Source: Stenotrophomonas maltophilia | Lineage (GTDB): Bacteria > Pseudomonadota > Gammaproteobacteria > Xanthomonadales > Xanthomonadaceae | NCBI RefSeq assembly: GCF_004684085.1 | Contig: NZ_SRHZ01000074.1 | Span: 1 to 39,826, forward strand | DNA: 39,826 bases | Direction of reading: 5' to 3' | In this document: positions 31,465 through 39,826 of the stretch, piece by piece | Position numbering within the stretch: position 1 is the stretch's first letter | Layout of the letters: each line of letters begins with the position of its first letter | Notes under the pieces: generated by a model | What the model was told of the DNA's origin: nothing | The model's database searches: none | The model's input: the letters and a program-made list of their open reading frames with translations, nothing else | Translations under genes and position numbers: made by a program

Positions 31465-32364
31465 TTACGATTGCGTTGCAGCGCTGTATTTGCGCGAACC
31501 AACCGGAGACTTTGCAGAATGTGGCGGGAGCAAGCCGCCGTTCTCCCTGAAGCGCGAAGCCGACTGGCCGTAGCGGGCGCGGAACGCACGCGCGAAGCTG
31601 CAGCAGTTGTCGAAACCACTGGCCGCAGCGACCTCGCCGACCATCATGTCGGTGTCGCGCAGCAGATCGGCCGCCCGTTCCAGGCGCAACCGTGCTGAAA
31701 GCGACTGCGGGCTTTCCTCGTACAGGCTCTGGAATGTCTTGGAGAGGTACCAGCTGGAGAAGTTGGTCAGCTCGGCCAGTTCACCGATGCGCACCACACG
31801 GTGGCTGTTGCCTTCCAGGTACAGGCGGGCGCGCTGCATGCGGCCGAACACCTGCCGCTTGCGGCTGCGCGAACGCCCCGGGCAGCGCTGCACGTTGTCG
31901 GCCAGTCCCCGCTGCAGGCCTGCCAGGTGCAGCAGCAGCGGGCGTAGCGCCTGGGCCGGCTGGCCGCTGGCCAGCGCATCGCGCCATAGCCGCAAGGCAA
32001 CACGGGCATCGCCGCGGTTCATCCGGCCACGACCGGCATACAGTCCGCAGTCGGCCATCTCGGTCAGCACGCGAAGGGCTTCGACCGTCAGGTTCAGGCC
32101 GATGCACAGCCCGTTGCGACCGGCCTGCACCAAGGGACGTGATTCCTTCTCGAAGGCGATCCACTCACCCTGGCGCAGGCGGAAACGTCCTTCCTTGGCT
32201 TCCACCCAGGAACTGCCACGTACCTGCATCCACACAGTGAAGCTGGTGCCTGCGGTCTGCAGGCTGCCCAGCCGGGCCACGCCGAGGCAGGTTGGGGCGA
32301 CATCGTCGAGCGAGCGGTCCAGGGAGACGGTTTGGCCGCGATCGGCCAGCGAGAGTTGACGCAT
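31465..32364 (-). CDS. AraC-family transcriptional regulator
   Basis: 299 residues. The C-terminal quarter is the two-helix-turn-helix AraC domain (about 185-275): RIGELAELTNFSSWYLSKTFQSLYEESPQSLSARLRLERAADLL, then VGEVAAASGFDNCCSFARAFRARYGQSASRFR. The N-terminal part is a probable cupin-like effector domain (about 1-110). Probable regulator of the TonB-dependent receptor 49 nt downstream on the same strand. It lies 115 nt downstream of the winged-helix regulator. The effector cannot be inferred. No clear ribosome binding site precedes the ATG. Confidence 0.9.
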   Translation of the reverse strand: MRQLSLADRGQTVSLDRSLDDVAPTCLGVARLGSLQTAGTSFTVWMQVRGSSWVEAKEGRFRLRQGEWIAFEKESRPLVQAGRNGLCIGLNLTVEALRVLTEMADCGLYAGRGRMNRGDARVALRLWRDALASGQPAQALRPLLLHLAGLQRGLADNVQRCPGRSRSRKRQVFGRMQRARLYLEGNSHRVVRIGELAELTNFSSWYLSKTFQSLYEESPQSLSARLRLERAADLLRDTDMMVGEVAAASGFDNCCSFARAFRARYGQSASRFRENGGLLPPHSAKSPVGSRKYSAATQS

Positions 32365-32479
32365 GGGGGCACCACGGATTTGCCTAGTACAGGACTCCGT
32401 TTTGCCAAATCAGGCGGCACCGCGTCAGGAAAGTCCTACGAGATCGCCACGAATTCGCGGCGAGGTCCCGACGAAAAAG

Positions 32480-34804
32480 TTACGAAGGTCCATTTCCCTT
32501 GAACAACAGCAACTTGGAGAAGGCCGGGAACAGTGCGGGCGGGCGTTCAGGCAGTCGCATCACACCGATGTCGGCACCATCGCTGACCGCCATCGCCACG
32601 AACAGGTCACGTCCATCGGCACTGGCACTGAGCCCGTTGCCGGCACTGAGCCGTTCTGCGTCCAGGCAGCGCTCCGGTTCCTCGCGGCCGACCTGGATGC
32701 GCACCAGGGACGTGCCACAGCGGGTCGATGTACCCAGGTAACCAATGCTGCTGTTACCGGCCACGGTCCAGGCCCGGTATCGCCAACGGCTGGGCCGGTC
32801 ATCGCTGATCTGCAGCACGCTGGCCGGCGACAACGCCGCATCCACCGACCACAGCCCGCCAGCGGCCAGCCGCGTGAACAACACCCGGCCACTGTTGCGG
32901 TCGAAGCGCGCCTGCGAAACACCATCGATGCTGGCGAGCCGGCGCCAGGGCTGCACGCTGCGATCGAACAGGCTCAGCCGGGTGCGCTGGTCGGCATCAC
33001 GCTCGACCACCAGCAGTTGTTCCGGTGTGGCGCCATACAGCGCCTGCAGGGGCTGCTCTGCCGGGACGGGCAAGGGATGCAGGCGTTCATCGCGTGGAGC
33101 GATTTCATACACCACGGTGCGTCCGTGCTCGTCGCGACCGACCACCAGCAATTGCCGACTGTCGGCCGACCAGTCTGGCGCTTGCCGCGCCTCCGGCCGC
33201 AGTCCTTCAATGGGCCGCAGCGAATCCGGGCGCTGCATGTCCGCCCACCACAGCGCGAAGCTGCCGGAGCGGTCCGAGGTAAAGACCAGCTGGCGGCCAT
33301 CCGGGGCGGCCATCGGCTGCCCATCGCGGCCACTGGAGGCAAACAAGCGCTCGGGCGCGCCATTGCCCTGTATCGGCACCTTGAACACGCCGAACTGCGC
33401 GCGCCGGTGAACGAAGGCCAGCATGCCGCCGCGGCGCGACACTGCCGGCCACTGTGCATCGTCCAGGCCGGCATCACGCAGCGTATGGCGCTCGACATCC
33501 AGGTAGTAAAGCCGCGCTTCGCTGTCGACGCGGCGACCAAACACGATGGTGCGGCCATCGTCCAGCCAGGCCCAGCCGCGCAGCTCGGCCGCTTCGTTGG
33601 TCAGCTGTTCGGGCACGCCGCCACTGGCCGGCATGCGCCACAGATCACCCAACTGCGGGTTGCGCACGAACACCAGCCACTGTCCGTCGGGCGAATAGCG
33701 CGGTGCGTAATCGAAGTCATCCTGGTCGACGCTGTACTCCAACGCGCGCCACTGGCCGCTGGCCAGATCCAACACGCGGATGCCGCGGTGTGCGTAGCGC
33801 CCGACCATGCTGCCGAACACCAACCCACGACCGTCCGGCGTCCAGTCGAAGCTGAGCAGTTCGGTGCCATCGCAACGTGTGGCCTGGCGCACTGCGCCGC
33901 CCGTGGCACTGGCGACCAGTACCTGGCAGCCACCATCGGCGGCGAAACGCGCAAAGGCGATCTCGCGTCCATCCGGCGACCAGTTCGGGAAGCGATCGAC
34001 CGCGCCTGCCGGTGGCAGCAGCAACTGCCGCGCGGGTGCGTTGCCGGAGGTCTGCACCTTGATCGCACCACCGCCGTTGCCATCTTCGTTGGCGCCTTCA
34101 TAGGCCACCATCGAACCATCAGGTGAGAGCGTGGGATAGGTTTCAAAGCCGCTGGTGGCAGTGATCAGCCGGTAGGGCCGCTCTGGACTACCAATCACCC
34201 GCGTGCCGTTCTCCACGGCAGCGTCCACTGCCGAACTGCTGGCCGGTGCGCGGCGAAGCAGCAGCACGGTCAACACCAGCAACGCGACCAGCATCACCAC
34301 ACCCAGTACCAGCAGCACGCGGCGACGAAGATGACGCCAGCGGCGACGCATGTTCTGCACGTGCGCAGGCGCCTCGGCAGCCGCTGCGCTCACAGGCTGC
34401 GCTTCCACCGGTTCGTTGTCGGGCATCACCGATGAAACCGGCTCGACATCGTCCAGTACCTGCACCGGCACCAGCAGGCGATAGCCGGTCTTGGCGATGG
34501 TTTCGATGTAGGCCTGTCCGTTGTCGTCGTCGTTGCTGAACGCCTTGCGCAGCTGGGTGACGGCCTGGGTCAGCACATCATTGGTCGGCAACGTATCCGG
34601 CCACACTTCTGCAAACAGTTCATCGCGGGTGACAACACGTCCCGGCTGCCGCAGCAACGCACGCAGCACGCCCAACGCCTTCGGCGTCAGCCGGCGCGGG
34701 CGACGCGCACCGACGACCTCGACTTCGCGCGAGGACAGAGTGACGGTGCACTCTCCTATCCGGATCCGATCGAATCCGGGGGGCTGGAATTCGCTGCTGT
34801 TCAT
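32480..34804 (-). CDS. Winged-helix / TolB-propeller membrane regulator
   Basis: 774 residues in a CadC-like plan. Residues about 12-112 are an OmpR/CadC-type winged-helix DNA-binding domain (RRLTPKALGVLRALLRQPGRVVTRDELFAEVW; NDVLTQAVTQLRKAFSND; YIETIAKTGYRLLVPV). An acidic linker follows, then a basic stretch and one membrane helix at about 163-183 (VLLVLGVVMLVALLVLTVLLL). The rest, about 200-770, is periplasmic with repeated WSPDGRE / YSPDGQW / WTPDGRG blades of a TolB/WD40-like (PD40) beta-propeller. It probably senses a periplasmic ligand and acts on DNA directly from the membrane. It is upstream of an AraC gene and a TonB receptor on the same strand. Confidence 0.92.
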   Translation of the reverse strand: MNSSEFQPPGFDRIRIGECTVTLSSREVEVVGARRPRRLTPKALGVLRALLRQPGRVVTRDELFAEVWPDTLPTNDVLTQAVTQLRKAFSNDDDNGQAYIETIAKTGYRLLVPVQVLDDVEPVSSVMPDNEPVEAQPVSAAAAEAPAHVQNMRRRWRHLRRRVLLVLGVVMLVALLVLTVLLLRRAPASSSAVDAAVENGTRVIGSPERPYRLITATSGFETYPTLSPDGSMVAYEGANEDGNGGGAIKVQTSGNAPARQLLLPPAGAVDRFPNWSPDGREIAFARFAADGGCQVLVASATGGAVRQATRCDGTELLSFDWTPDGRGLVFGSMVGRYAHRGIRVLDLASGQWRALEYSVDQDDFDYAPRYSPDGQWLVFVRNPQLGDLWRMPASGGVPEQLTNEAAELRGWAWLDDGRTIVFGRRVDSEARLYYLDVERHTLRDAGLDDAQWPAVSRRGGMLAFVHRRAQFGVFKVPIQGNGAPERLFASSGRDGQPMAAPDGRQLVFTSDRSGSFALWWADMQRPDSLRPIEGLRPEARQAPDWSADSRQLLVVGRDEHGRTVVYEIAPRDERLHPLPVPAEQPLQALYGATPEQLLVVERDADQRTRLSLFDRSVQPWRRLASIDGVSQARFDRNSGRVLFTRLAAGGLWSVDAALSPASVLQISDDRPSRWRYRAWTVAGNSSIGYLGTSTRCGTSLVRIQVGREEPERCLDAERLSAGNGLSASADGRDLFVAMAVSDGADIGVMRLPERPPALFPAFSKLLLFKGNGPS

Positions 34805-35063
34805 TTTCCGCTACACAGTGGAGACAGGTCCCGGGCAGTGTTCGCCTTCGATACCGTCCCGTCCTGGGAACAGCGAAAAGCCAGACTCCGCACAAAGCAT
34901 CGGCGCATACCGCAAAAACAATGAAGCGCGCGAATACTAGCCTATGGCGGTTACCTCGCCTATCGCGTGGTCGACATCAGGCTCTCTCTCGCCGACGCAT
35001 TCACATAATTGGCAACACCATTCGCGCCCTTTTGGGCGCGAAATTTTTATCTGGCGTTCATTT
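34805..35063. other. Intergenic region between regulator and channel gene
   Basis: 259 nt. It holds the promoter region of the winged-helix regulator and, at 35021-35048, a plus-strand intrinsic terminator that no plus-strand gene accounts for. I see no convincing small gene. Confidence 0.5.
35021..35050 (+). terminator. Plus-strand terminator without an upstream gene
   Basis: ttcgcgccc (35021-35029), loop tttt, gggcgcgaa (35034-35042), then atttttat. The T-run is on the plus strand. The nearest genes on both sides are on the minus strand; the channel gene ends at 35064, so the hairpin could also help end its transcript. Confidence 0.7.
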
Positions 35064-35744
35064 TCAGACACGCCTCAACATGGTCAATCCGACCAGTCGC
35101 GAAACCACCAAAGCCACGTACATCACGCCGGAAAACTGCTCCAGCATGACCAATGCGCGTGCCTGTGGATGCAGCGGTACGACGTCACTCAACCCCACCC
35201 CGGACAGCAAGCTGAAGCTGAGATAAAGCAGCTCCATCCAACTGCGCTGCGGACCACCGCCAGTGCCCTGGAAACTGCCCGGATACCACTGCTGGCACAC
35301 GGCGAATGCGAACGCGAATGCCCACGCCAGCAGGGTGAAGGTCGCGCCTGCGGCGAACAGTTCATCGCGGGTGACCTTGTGGTCCTGGAGCATGTAGGCG
35401 ATCAGGGCGCCGGCCGTATAGAAGTACAGCAGGCTCTCCAGCAACTGCGCGGTGGTCAGCAGTGCGGTGCGGTCGAGCAATGCCCCCGCCAACGAGAACA
35501 CCACCGAAGGGAGGGCCAGCAACAGCGCCAGCCAGGTCCCCAGCGGGCTGCGCTGGACCACCCACAGCGCCAGGCCGAGTACCGCCATGCCGAACATGCC
35601 CAACGCCGCGCGGCCCGCGGCGGTGTCATCCAATGCGGGATACAGCAGCACCGCCAGCAGTTGGGCGCCCAGCAGCCAGGCGGACGGATTGCGGCGGGCC
35701 ATGGCCAGCCAGCGGGTAGTCAAGGCAACAGGCATGGCATCCAT
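35064..35744 (-). CDS. Ion-channel-like membrane protein
   Basis: 226 residues with about six hydrophobic helices. The C-terminal half has the shape of a two-helix K+ channel module: outer helix (AAGATFTLLAWAFAFAFAVCQQWY), pore region with SWMELLYLSFSLLSGVGLSDVVP (169-190), then an inner helix (LEQFSGVMYVALVVSRLVGL). The filter position reads SGVGLSD (181-187) rather than T-x-G-Y/F-G-D, so K+ selectivity is uncertain. The four-helix N-terminal part lacks the arginine ladder of a voltage sensor. The ATG at 35744 has cgggga just upstream; an ATG three codons in is possible. A family D repeat separates it from thiC. Confidence 0.82.
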   Translation of the reverse strand: MDAMPVALTTRWLAMARRNPSAWLLGAQLLAVLLYPALDDTAAGRAALGMFGMAVLGLALWVVQRSPLGTWLALLLALPSVVFSLAGALLDRTALLTTAQLLESLLYFYTAGALIAYMLQDHKVTRDELFAAGATFTLLAWAFAFAFAVCQQWYPGSFQGTGGGPQRSWMELLYLSFSLLSGVGLSDVVPLHPQARALVMLEQFSGVMYVALVVSRLVGLTMLRRV

Positions 35745-35790
35745 TCCCCGGGGTGATGGGCGGAGGATAGCGGGGAGCGGCGTGATGAGC

Positions 35791-35814
35791 GGTAGTGCCG
35801 GCCGCTGGCCGGCA
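35791..35814. repeat. Family D palindrome (GTAG superfamily)
   Basis: ggtagtgccggccgctggcc plus ggca, inverted relative to the copy at 14376. It lies between thiC and the channel gene. Confidence 0.85.
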
Positions 35815-35828
35815 CCCCCGCTTCCGCC

Positions 35829-37853
<2,025 letters not shown>

Positions 37854-37899
37854 TGGTGCGCATTAGAGCATAGAACGCACTGCAGCTCCTGGCTGTTGC

Positions 37900-37918
37900 A
37901 TCCACGCACGGGGTGGAT
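37900..37918. repeat. Degenerate SMAG-like hairpin
   Basis: atccacgcacggggtggat keeps the ATCCAC/GTGGAT stem of the SMAG family but has an altered centre (gcacggg) and lacks the GTAG end. Confidence 0.5.
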
Positions 37919-37925
37919 CCGCTGT

Positions 37926-37941
37926 TTCTGTATTAACAGAA
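37926..37941. promoter_or_regulatory. Inverted repeat upstream of BCCT gene
   Basis: ttctgt-atta-acagaa, a perfect 6-bp inverted repeat with a 4-bp centre, 163 nt upstream of the transporter ATG. It could be a regulator site; no regulator gene is adjacent. Confidence 0.3.
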
Positions 37942-38103
37942 CCGTGACATCGCGTTCAGTAACGTGCACGCGCATCGTGTCGCTGCGACCGATGTTCCGC
38001 TCGCCGCCTTCGCGGCCCCTGCCCGGTTCGTGCTGCATGCCGCCGGCCCCTCGCAGCAAGCTCTGCTCGCTCCCCTCAATCCCTTGATCGGAGAAGCCCC
38101 TTC

Positions 38104-39681
38104 ATGGTGTTTCGCGTTTCCATCGCACTGGTTCTGCTGCTGGTGCTGCTCGCCGGTGTTGCACCGGGCCCCTTCAATGCCGTGGTGCAGAGCATCCTCG
38201 GTGAACTCATCCGCGGCATTGGCTGGCTGTACCTGCTGGTCGTGTTCCTGGCGCTGGTGTTCCTGATGTATCTCGCCTTCGGCCGCTTCGGCAACCTGCG
38301 CATCGGCGGCGAAGACGCCGAACCGGAATTCTCGCGCGCCAGCTGGATGTCGATGCTGTTCGCCGCCGGCATGGGTATCGGCCTGGTGTTCTGGGGCGCC
38401 GCCGAGCCCATTTCGCATTTCAGCAAGCCACCGGAAGGGCTGGCACCTGAAAGCATGGACGCTGCGCGTGCTGCCATGCGCTATGTGTTCTTCCATTGGG
38501 GTCTGCACCCCTGGGCCATCTATGCGCTGATCGGCCTGGCGATGGCCTGGTTCCAGTTCAACCGCAACGGGCGTGGCCAGGTCAGTGACATGCTGCAACC
38601 GATCATCGGCCGTCACCATCGTGGCTGGATCGGGCGTGTGGTCAACATCTCTGCCGTCGTCGCCACCGCGATTGGCGTGGCTACAGCGCTCGGCTTCGGC
38701 ACGGTGCAGATCGCAGCCGGCGTGGAACGCGTATTCGGTGTGCAGGCGGGCGTGCCGCTGCAGCTGACGATCATTGCGGTGGCATTCGTTCTGTACATGG
38801 CGTCCACGCTCAGCGGCGTCGGCCGCGGCATGAAATGGCTGTCCAACTTCAACCTTGCACTGGCGGCGCTGCTGTTGGCGCTGGTGCTGGTGCTTGGCCC
38901 CACCGGCGCGATCTTCAACACCTTCACCACGACACTGGGCTCCTACCTCAACCAGCTGGTGACGATGAGCCTGCGCATGTCGCCGTTCTCGTCCAGCACC
39001 TGGGTGGCCGACTGGACGATCTTCTATTGGGCCTGGTGGATTTCCTGGGCGCCGTTCGTCGGCTCCTTCATCGCGCGTATCTCGCGCGGCCGCAGCGTGC
39101 GCGAGTTCGTCATCGGCGTGGTACTGGCACCGACACTACTGGGCTTCTTCTGGTTCTCTGTGTTCGGCGGCACCGCGATCTGGATGCAGATCTTCGGCCA
39201 GGCCGACCTGCTGCAGGCGCTGGGCAACGGCTACGAGACGGTGCTGTTCACCATGTTCGACAGCATGCCGCTGCCGCTGCTGCTGTCGTGCATCGCACTG
39301 GTGCTGCTGATGATTTTCTTCGTGACCTCGGCCGATTCGGCGGTGCTGGTGCTGGCCAGCATGTCCACGGACGACGCTGGCGAGCCATTGCGCAAGCACA
39401 AAGTGGCGTGGGGCGTCGGCATTGCGCTCGTGGCGGGTTCCTTGCTGTTGGCGGGCGGACTGGAAGCGCTGCAGGGCATGATCACGATTGCGGCGCTGCC
39501 GTTCGCGCTACTGATGCTGCTGGTGATGGTGTCGCTGTACCGGGTGCTGGACCAGGAGTACACCCGCGAGCGGCGGCAGGCGCAGCGCCAGCGGCACATG
39601 ATCGATGCGTGGATCGCACGCGAGATGGCGGCGCAGGAGGAGACCCAGGCCGAGGCCGCACGCGCGCACGATCAGGATTGA
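38104..39681 (+). CDS. BCCT-family transporter
   Basis: 525 residues with 12 predicted membrane helices, betaine/carnitine/choline transporter family, inner membrane. The helix-3 glycine motif GMGIGLVFWGAAEPISHF and the family signature WTIFYWAWWISWAPFVGSFIARISRGRSVREF are intact. The C-terminal tail (about 490-525) is charged and helical, possibly an osmosensing or trafficking extension. Substrates of the family are quaternary ammonium osmolytes, carried with Na+ or H+; here the exact substrate is not visible and no betaine genes are adjacent. The ATG has ggagaag about 7 nt upstream. It ends with an intrinsic terminator. Confidence 0.94.
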   Translation: MVFRVSIALVLLLVLLAGVAPGPFNAVVQSILGELIRGIGWLYLLVVFLALVFLMYLAFGRFGNLRIGGEDAEPEFSRASWMSMLFAAGMGIGLVFWGAAEPISHFSKPPEGLAPESMDAARAAMRYVFFHWGLHPWAIYALIGLAMAWFQFNRNGRGQVSDMLQPIIGRHHRGWIGRVVNISAVVATAIGVATALGFGTVQIAAGVERVFGVQAGVPLQLTIIAVAFVLYMASTLSGVGRGMKWLSNFNLALAALLLALVLVLGPTGAIFNTFTTTLGSYLNQLVTMSLRMSPFSSSTWVADWTIFYWAWWISWAPFVGSFIARISRGRSVREFVIGVVLAPTLLGFFWFSVFGGTAIWMQIFGQADLLQALGNGYETVLFTMFDSMPLPLLLSCIALVLLMIFFVTSADSAVLVLASMSTDDAGEPLRKHKVAWGVGIALVAGSLLLAGGLEALQGMITIAALPFALLMLLVMVSLYRVLDQEYTRERRQAQRQRHMIDAWIAREMAAQEETQAEAARAHDQD

Positions 39682-39691
39682 GGGTTGTTTT

Positions 39692-39718
39692 GCAGCCTGC
39701 GGCTGCACTGCTTTTTTT
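39692..39718 (+). terminator. Terminator of the BCCT gene
   Basis: gcagcc, loop tgc, ggctgc (39692-39706), then actgc and seven T (39712-39718). It lies 10 nt past the stop. Confidence 0.75.
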
Positions 39719-39762
39719 CAAGCAACGGCAACAGCAACTTCAAAAGCGGCTCTGGATTTTTG

Positions 39763-39826
39763 CTGGTTTGGCGGGGCGGTGTGGGTGGGCAGGACACGCC
39801 GTAAACCCGTCCATGGGGGCTCGATG
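39763..39826. repeat. Probable start of a dispersed repeat at window edge
   Basis: ggtttggcggggcggtgtgg, then gtgggcaggacacgccgtaaacccgtccatgggggctcgatg to the window end. From memory of Stenotrophomonas and Xanthomonas genomes, a repeat with gacacgccgtaaaccc...ccatgggggc recurs between genes. Only one arm is in the window, so this is tentative. Confidence 0.4.

Overview
The window is chromosomal DNA of a high-GC gammaproteobacterium, almost certainly Stenotrophomonas (S. maltophilia complex) or a very close Xanthomonadaceae relative. The reasons are the many short palindromes ending in GTAG (SMAG-type repeats, atccacgcatggcgtggatctac and its complement), the protein families present, and the abundance of TonB-dependent receptors. 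I support 36 protein genes, one riboswitch, several terminators and about 18 small palindromic repeats. I saw no rRNA, tRNA, CRISPR array, prophage or insertion sequence.

Layout. 1-6.2 kb: a repeat cluster, azurin, a HAD phosphatase, an acetylornithine-type aminotransferase (argD), a voltage-gated K+ channel with a C-terminal zinc ribbon, two lipoproteins and an HSDL2-like short-chain dehydrogenase. 6.2-9.5 kb: a translationally coupled kinase/DUF2867 pair, divergent from a three-part DedA/PAP2/LssY-like membrane protein. 9.6-12.5 kb: a LON-domain protein, mpl (peptidoglycan recycling) and adk. Between mpl and adk a strong plus-strand terminator with no gene in front of it suggests a small RNA. 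12.6-17.3 kb: pyrophosphate-dependent phosphofructokinase (pfp), a DUF488 gene, a secreted protein and the K+-independent H+-pumping pyrophosphatase (hppA). A soluble pyrophosphatase (ppa) follows at 26.3 kb, so three routes of PPi use lie within 14 kb.

17.4-25.6 kb is an iron/heme region. It has a five-gene run heme oxygenase - DUF454 - exbB - exbD - tonB, followed (beyond one small gene and a repeat cluster) by a FecI sigma factor, FecR anti-sigma factor and a TonB-dependent receptor with an N-terminal signalling (STN) domain. I infer that heme or a heme protein enters through the receptor with energy from TonB-ExbBD, that the oxygenase releases the iron, and that FecI/FecR report ligand binding. 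A Fur-like site overlaps the predicted fecI promoter.

25.7-35.7 kb: a secreted protein, ppa, a degenerate-receiver/HDOD regulator, a small six-cysteine secreted protein, and a same-strand set of winged-helix/beta-propeller membrane regulator, AraC regulator and second TonB-dependent receptor. An ion-channel-like protein with an aberrant selectivity filter follows. 35.8-39.8 kb: thiC behind a TPP riboswitch, a BCCT-family transporter with its terminator, and the start of another probable dispersed repeat at the window edge.

Most of the window is ordinary chromosomal backbone. The least explained parts are the putative small RNA at 11.6-11.86 kb, the composite repeats, the FecR stop codon supplied by a SMAG element, the degenerate PAP2, receiver and channel-filter motifs, and the regulator/receptor cluster at 28.5-34.8 kb.
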